A stretch of DNA of 64,000 nucleotides from Rhododendron vialii (GCF_030253575.1 NC_080567.1:29524501-29588500), one strand, 5' to 3'. Counted from the first letter of the stretch, positions 11,321 through 23,292 are shown. Made by a program: numbers and translations. Notes: a model not told the origin generated them from the letters alone.

Positions 11321-11400
11321 ATCTCCTCTACATTTTCAAAACAAAAAAACCTACTCCATTAGTCTATTTCAATACTCTTTGCCTCTCCCTTTCTCCAGTC

Positions 11401-11830
11401 ATGGAAGAAAGCTCGCGCCTCGTCCCCCTCTCTCCAAGAAAGCATCTCCTCGACATTTTTCAAAATAAAAAAACCTCCTCCACACTGGTTCTCCTCTCCG
11501 GCCATTCGGCAGTCCAACCCGTTGGCCCATCATTTTGCAAACCGTAATTGGTCACTGCTTCAGTCTAGTTGATCGTGTATTTTATATATTAGGTACACAT
11601 TTCTTGTACATTAGCGCGATATGTTATGATTTGGTTTGGCATCATTCAATTAACTTATAGGATTTAGTTTACTGATTTTTTTCCCGTAGGTAACTGTGAG
11701 AAAGGGGTGTAAAGCTCTGCAACTGTGCAAGGAGACGATAAGCAGATTAGGGCGGCTTTTCTATGCTAATCAGACAAGAGAGGATATTATCGCAGCCAAT
11801 CTCAAATACCTTTTGGTAATAAAAAAAAAA
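11401..11830 (+). other. possible gene fragment of two exons, unidentified
   Basis: An ATG at 11401 opens MEESSRLVPLSPRKHLLDIF, which runs about 49 codons to a stop. After a pyrimidine-rich tract and CCCGTAG, an open segment from 11690 reads VTVRKGCKALQLCKETISRL and continues as a charged helical stretch ending KYLL before GTAATA, a possible donor. The second segment has protein-like codon use and helical periodicity. The family is not recognised and no continuation was found downstream, so this may be a truncated or captured gene piece. Confidence 0.25.
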
Positions 11831-12479
11831 AACTATTACTAGTTTTTATGCCTTCTCATTCATGAGATTCTTTCCTAGTACTATATTAGGAGATAATAAG
11901 TGAGAGTTCTGGTTAGAAATTATGTCAGTTTATGTATTTTAGTTGTTAGTTGAAATTATGGTAGTTTTTTTTGGTTATCTTCTCTGTGTTTATTTGCTCG
12001 TCTATAGTTTCAGAGCTAAGATGGGGAGATGATCAATCTACCACCGCGACACCTTCTCTCAACTTCGAGAGAGATTAACTTGGTAATCTCCCTAACTCTC
12101 TGCTCTATGTACTCTTTTATGATTCGTTCTTTGTCTACAAAGCTACCATTAGAAATTGGGCTGTTGAGAATTTGTGGTGTTTGTTGTTCTGATGTTTACA
12201 AGCAAATAATTACCTAATTAATATTGAACAGATATAAACTATATCCATAGATAAAGAATATTTCAAAAAATAGAGAGGTAGAGATGGGATTTTTGAAACC
12301 CGTTTACTCTTTGTTGGGTATTTTTTCATTTATATATGGATATTAATCTACCTTTTCACAATCTTGTTGGGTTCATTTTTACAACAAAAACTTTTTGATT
12401 AAAGAACTGACAAAGTGACAAGCATGCGCCTAGCCAAGCAATTCTACTTGATTATATTATACCTCTCTCTTAAACCTTG
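11831..12479. other. no supported gene
   Basis: AT-rich DNA with a poly-A run. It may be intron or decayed flank of the fragment to the left. It ends where gag-like retrotransposon sequence begins. Confidence 0.35.
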
Positions 12480-13553
12480 AAAGGTAAGACTCCAGCCCTT
12501 CATGAGGATCGTGAGGAGTCTGACAAAAGCATGACAGGTCTGCCATCGTCACCTCTGGTTCCACCCTATAGAATTGTTGGTGAAACATTTCTTCCAAATG
12601 GCCCAAGTTTGGACAGAGTTGGGCAGCAAGTTGATGACCACGTGAAGGCTGTCCTAGTCAAGGAGTTGGGGAAAACCCTCAACTTTAAAGCGCCTTCAGC
12701 TCTTGTCTCTCCACACTGGACCTGAAATCTAGCCACATGTTCCACTGTGGATTGCATGGTTTCTCCATTAAACGTCTAGAAATCTGGAACCCTATAGCCC
12801 TTAGGCATAGAATCAACTTCCACAGTGTGAGGCTTTCATTACACATGCCTTCCCAAAGGCCTAAAACTAAGTCCTAATTGCTCCTGGAGCAAGTCCAAGA
12901 CTTGCTCCCTACCCAGTAACATGTTTGGTATTGGTGGTGGTTGAGGGCGCGCCTCTTGAGCATGCTGGCTCTAATTTTGAGTTGTTTCCCGTGTCTCCGG
13001 ACCTTAGGTGCATGTCCAACATTTTTGCCATTTCTAGAACCGTGTCCTTCATGAAGAGGCCTTTTGTCAGGTTCGCTTTGGCCATCAACCAAAATAAACC
13101 TCTGATCTTTGTTTGTTGAAGGCGTATGTCCACCTCCAATCGAAATCCCTTGGCCTCCTTGCCCCCTGGGTGCAGGGCTACTTGATGTGGAGGTCTGGTA
13201 AAAAACTTGAGGAGGCGGCATCGCCTCCTTCAAACTTGTTTGTTCCTGCAGTTGCCAAAAACACTGAATTGTGGGAATGTTGGTTGTTGAGCGACAGGTG
13301 GTAGTCTCTCTTTAATCGTAGCAATCATGTCGTGAATTGCTAAGGTTAGAGGAGCTATGGATTGACTAAGCGACTGAGGGATGTCGTGAGATATTTCACA
13401 ACCTGTCACAAACAGGTAATTCTTGACCTTGTCAGTAGTGTCCAGCAGATCTTGAGCACTAACTTGAGGAACGGCTTCCTCCTGGACTCGCACTTCATGA
13501 GCCACACACTCAGGGCTGATAGGTGGATCCTGTTGTTGTTCTTTTCTTGCCAT
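12480..13553 (-). mobile_element. Ty3/gypsy retrotransposon gag remnant
   Basis: Read on the minus strand from an ATG at 13553 (MARKEQQQDPPISPEC), the sequence breaks into at least three frames. The last (about 12757-12566) contains EHVARFQVQCGE and the pattern ALKLRVFPNSLT-TAFTW, the conserved core of plant retrotransposon Gag (retrotrans_gag family). The frame breaks make it non-functional. It lies directly downstream of a primer-binding-like site and LTR at 13575-14540 and stops abruptly near 12480, so protease and reverse transcriptase are absent. Confidence 0.7.
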
Positions 13554-13574
13554 AATAAAACCCTTAAATGATTA

Positions 13575-13594
13575 GGGTCTCACCGGGCATGCCA
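13575..13594 (-). other. primer-binding-site-like sequence
   Basis: On the minus strand TGGCATGCCCGGTGAGACCC lies five bases inside the LTR end and about 20 bases before the gag ATG. That is where a tRNA primer-binding site belongs. The matching tRNA is not identified. Confidence 0.5.
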
Positions 13595-13598
13595 AAAA

Positions 13599-14540
13599 TG
13601 ATTCGGCTCCTTTCACGTGGAGCGATTGCAAGCGTGCTAAGGCTTGTCGTGTCCAACGTGAAGGACTAAGAGCCCCTTTTTTGACTTCTTTACTAGAGCG
13701 AAAGTGTTGCGACCTTAAGAGTTACACCATGAGCGGTTCGTAGTTTGCCACAATGAAATGGATTTAAAATTTCCTAACCGTGTAGCAAAGAAAGGATGTA
13801 TGAGAGGATAAAACTAATCAAACTCCATTAAATCGGATTAAAAGAGTTGATGGTTACAAGAGAAAGTACATAAAAAATACAAGGTAGTTGTTGCAAATGG
13901 AATGTGAATTAAAGGATAGGCAAATTTTGCTGGAAAGTTTGTGATTTGGTTAAGCATTAGGCTTGATTGTGGTATTGGACCCTTTTTCCCTCTTCATTTC
14001 TTGTATTTATAGGCTTCAAGACTCTTCACTATTTTGAAGGAAACTTTCCCGCCTTCACCTCATGGCGCCATGTGTCCCATGCATCAGCTTGTTTGTGGTT
14101 TTTGGAGGTTAAGAGAAATTACTTGGTGATCATGGGCTAATGGGACAACTCCACTCCCTTATTTCGTGTTTTTAATAGGTACAATGGTCTATTTGATTAA
14201 GTCAAATGGCCTTTTTCAGGAGACAACCGCCAACCCACTCCGCATTTATGTGGAAAAATAGAAGATCGTTGGCCATTTAATTAAATTAAATGGCCTATGC
14301 ACATGCATTATCCACAAATCCAATTCTCTTTTGCATGAAATATTTCCAGAATGTTCCCCCTCTTCATAAGCCATTAGGCTTCCTTAGACTTTATACAAAT
14401 AACAAAGCTCAAAAGATTCAACCTCACAATCGAAGCACACTGAAATTAATTGGGCCTTAGCCATATTTACATGGCCCATTAATTTTAACCCATTAAACCT
14501 CTAAATCATGACCCGATTTAATTAAATAGCTCTCCACCGT
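13599..14540 (-). mobile_element. LTR of the gypsy element to the left
   Basis: The downstream LTR edge (plus strand TGATTCGGCTCC at 13599) abuts the primer-binding site. A TATA box (TATAAATA on the minus strand, about 14005-14012) is placed for transcription toward gag. The outer edge is unclear and is put near 14540, where the sequence changes character. No second LTR was found. Confidence 0.5.
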
Positions 14541-14586
14541 TTGCCCACGACTTGGTGCCAAAAACGGGGTTGAGAAAATAAGAAAA

Positions 14587-14745
14587 ATTCTCACTCAAAG
14601 TAATTTAATGGAAGAAAGTTTTTGAGAAAATCTCCATATAATTACAGTTCTCACCGAGAGTAAATTAACGGAAGAAAGTCTTCGAGAAAATCGATTGATA
14701 TTCCATATATGCAATTGAGTGGAAGAAATTCTTCAAGAGAATCTC
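14587..14745 (+). repeat. imperfect ~60-bp tandem repeats
   Basis: Two and a half diverged copies of a unit with GGAAGAAAGT followed by TGAGAAAATC. They lie just before the gene-fragment patch at 14780-15203. Confidence 0.6.
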
Positions 14746-14779
14746 AATATTTGTTCGGTTCGGCAAGTGTACCATTGAA

Positions 14780-15005
14780 CATATCAACCAATGTGAGTTC
14801 TTCTGGTTGATGGCCAGTTTGAGGCCCTGGGCCAGCACGGAGGAGAAGAGGAAGAAGCTGAAGGAGACCACTTCGAAGACGACATGGTGTTTGGCAGCGG
14901 CAACGCCGACATCGCAGGCGGAGGGGTTCTCGCGGCTGTGCTGGTCCGGGAAGGCGAGGGAGAGGCCCACGAAAACGGTGATGGTGAAGGAGGAGTTGAA
15001 TCGAA
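14780..15005 (-). pseudogene. captured fragment of plant membrane protein gene
   Basis: On the minus strand a frame reads TITVFVGLSLAFPDQHS, then a Cys/Lys-containing linker, then KHHVVFEVVSFSFFLFSS and AQGLKLAIN. This matches, from memory, the N-terminal part of an uncharacterised plant multi-pass membrane protein family with a hydrophobic leader and a VVFEVVSFSFFLFSS helix. The GC content is far above the flanks. No upstream ATG or further exons exist here, and the similarity stops at about 14790. The name of the parent family is uncertain. Confidence 0.5.
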
Positions 15006-15009
15006 GAGG

Positions 15010-15203
15010 GGAGAGAGACGCCTGGAGTGGACGTATCTGTGGTGAACCAAATCACCGTCGGAGAAGTGATCCAGCGGCCAGTCTCCGCCGTGAAGGAGCT
15101 GATCGAGAACAGCCTCGTCGGTGGCTCCACCTCCGTCATCGTCGTCGTCAAGGACGATGGCCCCAAACTCGTCCCAGTCTCCGACAACGGCCACGACATT
15201 CGT
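15010..15203 (+). pseudogene. MLH1: MLH1 (MutL homologue) N-terminal fragment
   Basis: Codons 15027-15203 encode 59 residues matching the start of the GHKL ATPase of MLH1, a mismatch-repair protein. Recognisable are SVVNQITVGEVIQRPVSAV, the Mg-binding helix KELIENSL, and the strand leading to VSDNGHDIR, the counterpart of the conserved DDGHGI motif. Several normally invariant residues differ (IAAGEVI is ITVGEVI; GHGI is GHDI). The homology ends at 15203 and no other exon is present. The frame is open but there is no proper start. It is a captured or duplicated fragment, not a repair gene. Confidence 0.75.
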
Positions 15204-15296
15204 GTACGGCCACGGCAGCCTCAACTCGTCCAGAACGAAAGTGGTATGGGCTGGTTTGGTGAGAAATGGGAAAGAGTCATTCTACCACCACACTGA

Positions 15297-15414
15297 TTTA
15301 CACACTCATCTATACACCCATGCTCACAACAAGAGTGGAGCCCGCACACACTACACACCCAGTGTGTGTGGGCCCACTCTTGTTGTGTGAGTGTGGATAT
15401 GTGAATGGGTGTGA
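15297..15414. repeat. 118-bp palindrome, MITE-like
   Basis: The left arm CTCACAACAAGAGTGGAGCC and the right arm GGCCCACTCTTGTTGTGTGAG are complementary, with the centre near 15356 (ACACACCCAGTGTGTGT). The outer parts also pair (ATACACCCAT with ATGGGTGTGA, diverged). It directly follows the MLH1 fragment. Confidence 0.65.
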
Positions 15415-15715
15415 TGTTAAAATTATTGTTAGTACGGAAAATCGGTGATGGGGATGGAGTATGTCATAGGAGAGAGAGAGAGGAGGGTTCAATTGGTTCA
15501 TTTGGGGTACAAAAGTCATAACGTACATAACCGAATCTATACAGGTTCGGAAAAATATTTAAGGTTGGAATCAAACCAAACCTAAAAAAGAGAACCGGCC
15601 TCTAATTTTTTAATAATTAATAGCTATCATACATATAATATTGTGATCCAATTCACCGAGACTATTGACTCTAAAGAGGATCTCACTTTCTGATAAATCA
15701 AAGCCAACAACATTA

Positions 15716-15758
<43 letters not shown>
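15716..15758. repeat. (AT)n microsatellite
   Basis: About 20 uninterrupted AT dinucleotides. Confidence 0.95.
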
Positions 15759-15762
<4 letters not shown>

Positions 15763-16590
15763 TCTTTGAATTAAGAATATAAGTATTTATAATAACCATT
15801 AGGTTCTAATTGTCTTATAAAGTCAGTTCAAAAACAATTACCTCAATACGGTCTCGTTGAATGCACACAAAATGTACAAGCACGATGAGTAGTCAAGATA
15901 AACCTACTAAAACATTGTACTATAGTCCTACCGATGGTGTGTCCAGTTCCATCTAAGACTGTGAACTATATCTTATATTTTATAAGAATCGATGATCCAA
16001 TCTTCTGTATGTAAGCTGAACTCTACACACTGAGTCATCTACTTTGTAAAATAAAATACACACATGCATAATATACAATAATATCATGCAAATATTGCCC
16101 ATAAAAGATTCTCATCAGATAAGGATTAAACTGATTAATAAATAACAATCAAATATTAATCAATTACACAAAAGTATGACTTTTAGTATAATTTTCTAAC
16201 ACAAAATTCGCTAGATTTGTTAGACATGCACACACGGGCCATATAGACGATCAATTACCATATTTGCGGCAACACTCCATACCTTCCGAATTGCATGTTT
16301 TCACACCCATTAGTCTCTGGGGGCCGGAAAATACCATAAAACACTAAAACGTGTCAAGTAACAATGTAAACGGACCAAAAAGGTATAAATTAAAAGGATA
16401 AAATGGGTATTTTTCAGCACCTATCACCCACCTTCCATTCCAACATTAACCCGAAAATTCTATTTAGTATTTTTACCTCTTTCAGTTTCTTGCACTTCAT
16501 CAAAAGAATAAAAACCCGACAATAATATTATCAAACCCAAGAAACTCTTAATCAAAACCCAAGTCCATAAATAGGTAACCCAATGAGCCC
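15759..16590. other. AT-rich intergenic DNA
   Basis: No exon or element ends were recognised. Minus-strand frames near 16460-16648 have no domain. Confidence 0.35.
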
Positions 16591-17340
16591 CACTGTTGGT
16601 GCAAAATTCGTCGAAATTGATGAAAGAGGATAAACAGAGATGCTTCAAGTCACGTTACTATGTCGTTGTCCTTAAGACGATATTCGCCCCCACCAATTCG
16701 AGAGAATGTGGTGTGCACCAGGTTAAAGCGAAACCGCCTTCAAGATAAAATGAAGCCCAGTCCCAAACTATTGTCTAACTGCGTTATGCACTAACGAAAA
16801 GAGACCCGAATACCTTCGGATTTTGCAAGCCCATCAAGAATAAATGTAGGAGATAATTCTAGAGAGAAACAACAATCAAAATGGTTTTGATTATCTCTAT
16901 CTCAAATTGGTAGAACCCTTTCCTTTTATAGGCATAGATCGTGACGTTGACCAAAGATTACACCTTTTTGATTACCCCAATAGTCACACATTTTGGCCTG
17001 GGCATATTTATTCATTTAATAGACACACCTTTTGTACTTAATTCTAATGTTCACGTCTATTCATTTAACCTGAATAGACATTCCTCTTGAATTAAAACCA
17101 TGCACCAATAATTACATTTAATATCTATTAAATATTTTGGAAATGTTTCAAACAGCCACGACTAAATCTTCTGCTGTTTCGGCTTGGCCAATTTCATAAT
17201 GATCACTATAGGATTTAGTTGAATTTCCTTGAATGCACTTGACTCCTTAATTTAGCTCCCTGTCATATAATTGCTCCGCAAGTCTTGAAAGGAGGAAAAC
17301 GAGTATCATACTCGACGTAATACTCTAAATGGGCGTAACA
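16590..17340 (-). mobile_element. possible LTR fragment
   Basis: The minus strand carries TATAAAAGG (about 16923-16931), with the purine- and pyrimidine-rich surroundings typical of an LTR promoter and no coding content. Neither terminus nor a partner LTR is seen, so this is tentative. Confidence 0.25.
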
Positions 17341-17599
17341 AACGAGTATTAGAAGCTATGACGTATTATAATAGGGTAGTGATTTTATCAAGAGCAGAGG
17401 TTAAGACATACCGATACTCTGGACTATCAAGGAAGCATGGTAATGTGCACATAAATTGATTTGGGTCTCTAGGCCGCCCCTCTTTGATGTCATTTGGCTT
17501 TGATTTGGGGGTATGGTTCTACAACAAAACGTCCATGTAGCTCATCGGTTCTTAGAAATTCAGGGGGGCCACTGTTTCAGTGGTGCAGCCACTTTGTGC

Positions 17600-17697
17600 A
17601 TATATTGCCAAATGTTAGATCTGTCTCCAATCACTCCCTGCCCATACCCCCAATGATTGGGGACTAGATGGGTTCTATTATGTTGTTGTTGTTGTAG
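17600..17697 (+). mobile_element. SINE-like 3' tail ending in (TTG)n
   Basis: CCCCCAATGATTGGGGACTA is followed by ATGGGTT and then TTGTTGTTGTTG. A short TTG-repeat tail is a hallmark of TS/Au-type tRNA-derived SINEs of plants. The promoter boxes are not clear, so the 5' end is unknown. It lies exactly where the Athila LTR fragment stops. Confidence 0.4.
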
Positions 17698-17955
17698 AGA
17701 CCAAACCTTGGAAAACTACTCACCCATATCTATTGAGATAGGAGCAAGTGAAAATCTACTTAACATAATGAAATAACAAGATTTGAAATAAACTAGAGAT
17801 TAAGATAGATCGGGAGTAAAGCAACAACTTTAATTACAGCGACAATATCAAAAACTAACAAATAAAGGCAGAAATTAAAATATTCAAAGCTGAAAATGAA
17901 GAACACTCAAGAACAATGCAAAAAGATTCAAAATCTATTCTAGATCTAAAAGTTG
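17698..17955 (-). mobile_element. truncated 3' LTR of Athila-like element
   Basis: This block (from AAACTACTCACCCATATCTA) matches the internal part of the complete LTR at about 22542-22780 with roughly 80 percent identity by eye. It adjoins the broken reverse transcriptase at about 17960 on one side and a SINE-like tail at 17697 on the other. Only an internal quarter of the LTR is therefore present. Confidence 0.7.
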
Positions 17956-17959
17956 TACT

Positions 17960-20900
17960 ACTCAACCTATTCTACTGCAATACCATCTGATGATATAATA
18001 TGCCCTAAGACAATCCCTTGAGTGACCATGAAGTGAAACTTTTTTCAATTCAGAACCAAATTCTTCTCTTCACATTTTTTTAAAACTTTCTCCAAATTGG
18101 CCAAGCATGAATCGAACGAATCGCCAAAAACAAAGAAATCATCCATGAAAACCTCTACTATCTTCTTGACCATATCACTAAAAATCCCCATCACGCATCG
18201 TAAAAAAGTCCCCGGAGCATTGCACAACCCGAACGGCATACGACGATAAGCGAACGTTCCGAAGGGGCAAGTGAATGTCGTTTTCTCTTGATCCTCTAGA
18301 GCAACTTCAATTTGATTGTAACCGGAATAACCATCTAAGAAACAATAGAATGCATGGCCGGCTATCCTCTCCAAGATCTGATCAATAAATGGTAAGGGAA
18401 AGTGATCATTTCTGGTACTTACGTTGAGCTTTCGATAATCAATACAAACTCTCCATCCAGTCTGAACACGAGTAGGCACGAGCTCATTTTCCTCATTTCG
18501 CACAACTGTAACTCCGGATTTCTTTGGTACAACTTGAATCGGGCTCACCCATTTACTATCGGCGATAGGATAAATGATTTTCACATCCAAAAGTTTCAAA
18601 ACTTCAGCACGTACTACATCCTTTATAATAGGGTTCAAGCGGCGTTGGGGTTGGCGAGACGGTTTGACATTATCCTCCAAAGCAATATGGTGAGAGCAAA
18701 TAGTAGCATCAATCCCCTTGATATCTGCGATGGTCCATCCTATAGCCTTCATGTGCCTCCTTAGTGAACTGAGCAACTCCATCTCTTGGAGATTCCCAAG
18801 AGAAGAGGAAATAACCACAGGATAAGTCTCGTTGTCTCCAAGGAAAGCATACTTCAAAGTATCAGGTAGGGGCTTCAACTCCAACTTCGGTGGTTCAAAA
18901 CTAGATGGGAGAACCTTCTTCTCGATTGGTGGTAGCTCCTCAAACTCTTCAAACTTTGGAGTCCAAGAATTTATAGCACAAGCTTCATCTTCCTCACCAA
19001 GCAATGAACACAAATAACTCACTTCAGAAGACTCGAGAAATTCGACCTCCTCGACTGTAAGAGTAACTTCCAAAGGATCACTGTAAAGCAACTCATCCAC
19101 GTGTTCTTCTATAAGAGTATCGATAAGGCTCACTTCATTCACGTTCTCGTCATCTCCCATTTGACTACCCACATTAAAGACATTGACCTCCATCTTCATG
19201 TTACCAAAGGTCATATTGAGAAGTCCATTTCGACAGTTGATAACTGCATCCACCGTGACTAAGAAGGGTCTTTCAAGAATTACCGGAGTAGAGGCAGCAG
19301 AAGAGTCGGTCGGATTTGTATCGAGAATCACAAAATTCACCGGATAGACAAACTGATCAACTTGGACTAGAACATCTTCCGCTACTCCCCTTGGTACACG
19401 AACACTTCGATCGGCTAATTGGAGTGTGACACGAGTAGGCTTCATCTCCCCCAACCCAAGTTCTTGATAAACAGAGTATGGAAGTAGATTAACGCTAGCA
19501 CCAAGATCTAGTAAAGCTTGTTCGATATGCTTCCCTCCAATTGTGACAGCGATAGTAGGGCTCCTCGGATCCTTGTACTTAGGCGCGATATTCGTTTGAA
19601 TGATAGAACTCACTAGGTCAGTAAGGAATATCTTCTTTTAAACATTAAGCTTGCGCTTCCGAGTACACAAATCCTTAAGAAACTTGGTATATGAGAGAAT
19701 TTGCTTGACTGCATCCAGGAGAGGAATGTTGATCTTCACCTGATTAAATAATTCATGCAACTCCGCATTGTAGTTTGGTTTCGCCAAAGCCAGCAAACGA
19801 TTAGGATACGGAGCCGGTGTTGGAACAACTTGTGGTTCCAATACACTTTCCTTGTTCTTGCCTTTATCCTTTTCTTCTTCTTCAAGAGTCTCCTTGCTTG
19901 TTTCCTTGGGAGATTCCTCAAGGATTGGAATTGATCGTTCGATAGGAGAAGGTAACAAGGTAGGTTCCGGAGGCATCACCACTTGGTTATCTACCGTTTT
20001 GCCACTTCGAAGAGAAATAATAGCTTTTGCTTGCTCGGGGAAAGTCACCGAAGAGCTAGCAAAGTGAAGACCTTGAGAAGACGGATTAGAATTTGGTTGC
20101 GGATTAGGTTGAGGTTGAGTAGGAAACTTCCCCTTCTCTTGTTGTAACAAACCCACCGTAGTTGTCAACTTGCCCAACTGATTTCTGATATCATTCATCA
20201 TTTGAGTTTGTTGCTCATTGATGGCAGTTTGACCTTGCAAGAGAGCACTGAATTGATCTTCCCAAGAACGCTTTGGTGGTTGTTGGTGGAATTGGGCAGG
20301 TTGTTGTTGAAATTGGTTTGCATGTGGGAACGGAGCAGAAGGAGCAAAACCAGGCGGACCTTGAGCTTGAGTGAAACGGAAAGCATTCTGAGGTTGCTTC
20401 CAAGGTAATTGAGGAGCGGGGGGTGGAACTTTAGAAGAATTCCCCTCATTAGATTGATTCCAACGGAAAGCTGGATGTTACCTTGTCCCCGGATTATAAG
20501 ATTGAGAATAAGGGTCAAAACGTTGCACTGCATGTACTTCTTCTAGAGCAATCCCATTAATCACGTTCTTAAGAGCAGGAATGTTGGGGCACGCTTCGGT
20601 AGAATGGCCCACAATCTCACAAATAACACATACTTCCTCCAATTGGCGCACTGCTTTCACTTCTTGAGATTGAGCACTCTTTAATTCCAACTTATCAAGT
20701 TTCCAAGTAATCTCCTCCAATCGAGTTTCAAAAGCTGCATGTTCCGCAATAGAGAATTTTCCTGAACCTGTAGGACCTTGATTGTACATTACTCTATCTC
20801 CTGGATCTGCAAACTGCAAAGACTGGGTCTTCTCAACTAGTGACTCATAGTAATCCCAAGCATCCTCCGGTGTCTTCCCCATAAAATCACCTCCACCCAT

Positions 20901-21590
20901 AGTATCCAGAAGCTGTTTACTCTCTTGAGAACACCCTGTGTAGAAATAGTTGACTCTGAGATACAATGGAAGGTTGTGATGAGGAACCGACATAAGCAAG
21001 TCCTTGTATCGCTCCCAATACTTATGGTAAGTCTCTCAATCCCTTTGCTTGAAACATTGAATCTAATCGATAAGTAACTTCGTCCTGCTTACTGGAAAGA
21101 ATTTAGTGGTGAAAGCATCCTGAACTTCTCCCCAGTTACGCAAAGATTGAGGCTTCAAAGAATTGAACCATTGTTTCGCCTTATCTTTGAGAGTAAATGG
21201 GAACAACTTCAGGCGGGCTTGATCAAGTTGCCCCGGAACTGTAACAAAAGAGTGTAGAATATTCTCGAACTCCAGGATATGCAAATAAGGATCCTCCAAT
21301 TCTCGCCCCCGAAATTCTGGAATTATCCAAAGATACTCAGCCTTGAATTCAAATGCATTTCCAGCGGTCGGAGTCAGAATAACGATAGGAGATACTTGAG
21401 GAGCCCGTTCTGGATTCAGATAATCACGTAGAGTACGAACTGGAACTTCTTCGGCCATTGGGCCTTTGCGATTGCGATTTAATTTGCGAGGCGGAGAGTG
21501 GGCAGGATACGCCCTGGCAATGCTACGGATTCTTGGCGGTGAAGAAGAACGATGAAGCCGATTGGAAATTGGGCTTCGATAAACAGGCAT
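17960..21590 (-). mobile_element. Athila-like Ty3/gypsy gag-protease-RT, disabled
   Basis: One continuous minus-strand reading frame from an ATG at 21590 to about 17970. It encodes Gag with a CX2CX4HX4C zinc knuckle (CVICEIVGHSTEAC, near 20640-20600), an aspartic protease with the Athila-typical DLGAS (about 19510) and a reverse transcriptase with FMDDF (about 18140). The frame never shifts. It is interrupted by five stop codons at 21063-21065, 21036-21038, 20478-20480, 19638-19640 and 18045-18047. The RT continues in frame past the last stop to about 17970, then runs straight into LTR sequence. RNase H and integrase are deleted, so the element cannot move by itself. Confidence 0.92.
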
Positions 21591-21934
21591 AAACTAACAC
21601 AAATACTAACTAACTACCAACAAACTACCAGACTGGAGGGGCTATGCCGCCACCTCAACTCAACAAACAGAATATGCGAGGGGTTATGCCACCACCTCGG
21701 CTAAGCAATGCAATCAAATTTAAACTAACTAACTAAATTAACTAACTACACTAACTAAAAACAAACTCGATATTTAGCCTGGCTTCGTTACACCTCAAGT
21801 TTAGTATAACCAAGTTAGAGGTATCCACCAAACTAAATACGAACTACTAACATATAAACTACTAAACTACTACTAGACGAAAGTGGGATACTTACAATGG
21901 TTTGTCGAACCTCCAAGAAAGCCATAATAAAAAA

Positions 21935-21952
21935 TCCCCTGCAACGGCGCCA
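21935..21952 (-). other. primer binding site for tRNA-Asp
   Basis: On the minus strand TGGCGCCGTTGCAGGGGA starts four bases from the LTR end. It is complementary, with one mismatch, to the 3' end of plant tRNA-Asp, the primer used by Athila elements. Confidence 0.85.
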
Positions 21953-21956
21953 AAAA

Positions 21957-23292
21957 TGCTTCGTTCGCTCCGATATATGGAATAACGCCCCAAGCGTAGG
22001 GCTTAATATGTCAGTTGAAGCATGATAATCCAGAAGACCGGGATCGTACCCAATGGAATAATTAATACGGTTTTGCTGGATTTGTAGATTCAAGCAAGGG
22101 CTTTCGGCTTTTAGATAGCCAACTTGGTTTTACGTACGTAGTGGAAATGAAAAGGGCTAAATTGAAAAGCAAATAAACTAAGATAAAAGGCAGGTTAGGT
22201 CTAGGAATTACTAACACTCACGACTCAAATTAAACTGCATTTCTCACCCGATTACACGGTTCAGGATACACAGTTAAGGTTCCCAAACCGAAAAATAGAA
22301 TGGTTCGATTACCAAGCTAGCTCTAGAATTTATTTAGCAAATGTCTCGTGCGTCAGAGCTCCAAGTATCCTGTGTGGTATGTAGGCGATGCTCCTACCTA
22401 CACATGATCAAGGAGATTAACACCTTAGCGATTTAACAAATAAACCCGAACTCCACATCGATTCTCAAACCAAAGGTTTAAACTTTATGGTGAAAAACGC
22501 AATTCTACTTGAGCCATGAGGTGCTAATCACCCCATGACCTAACCTTGAAAAACTACTCACCCATATCTATTGAGATAGGAGCAAGCAAAAATCTACTTA
22601 ACATAATTGAATTAACAACACTAGAAGAAAATTGGATTAAACGATAGATCGAAAGGTTTACTACAACTTTAATGAAAGCGACAATATCAAAAACTAACTA
22701 ATTAAGATAGAAAATAAAGATTTAAAAGTTGAAAATTGAAGAACATTCAAGAACAAAAACAAATCTAGATCTAGATCTAAAATTATGTAAGCAAATCTAA
22801 ATCTACTACTTTGTACAAAAATGACACAAGCTTTTATACTCCGGGGCTCCACGCGCAGTATATTCTGCGAGATGCTCTGAGGGTTTGCCCCTAGGGCCCT
22901 CGGTACCGATGGCCATAGCCTTACGCTACTGAGATAGGGGCTCGGTACCGATTGAAGGTATTTCTTTCAATCGATGCCGACGTGGTTAGGGGCTGGCGCT
23001 TGAGCAGCTCGGTACCGATTGAAGGTATCTTGCTCCATCGATGCCGACGTGATATCTGCCAGAACTTGGCCTTCTTTCTGCCTTGGCCACAATCTTTTCT
23101 AGCCGTCGGGTCATCCTTGCCCAGGCTTTTGACATTTCTTAGCCTTTAAAGCTCCCTTATTTGGAGGTTTCTCTGCAAAGCAAAACCAGCCCACTCTCCA
23201 AGCAAACAACATTAAAAACGACTAATTAACAATTAGATTGAACTAGAACTAGACACTAGCGCACCGTACACTACATTTTCGGGTGCTTATCA
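21957..23292 (-). mobile_element. 5' LTR of Athila-like element
   Basis: A 1336-bp LTR, from TGATAAGCACCCG (minus-strand start at 23292) to CGAACGAAGCA at 21957, directly beside the primer-binding site. It has TG...CA ends. Two copies of a GCTCGGTACCGATTGAAGGTAT phrase (about 22931 and 23010) form an internal repeat. The 3' partner survives only as a fragment at 17698-17955. Confidence 0.85.

Noticed and set aside
14744..15390. Long overlapping frames (146-151 aa) on both strands
   Set aside because: GC-rich captured fragments stay open in several frames; only the frames matching MLH1 and the membrane protein have real similarity.
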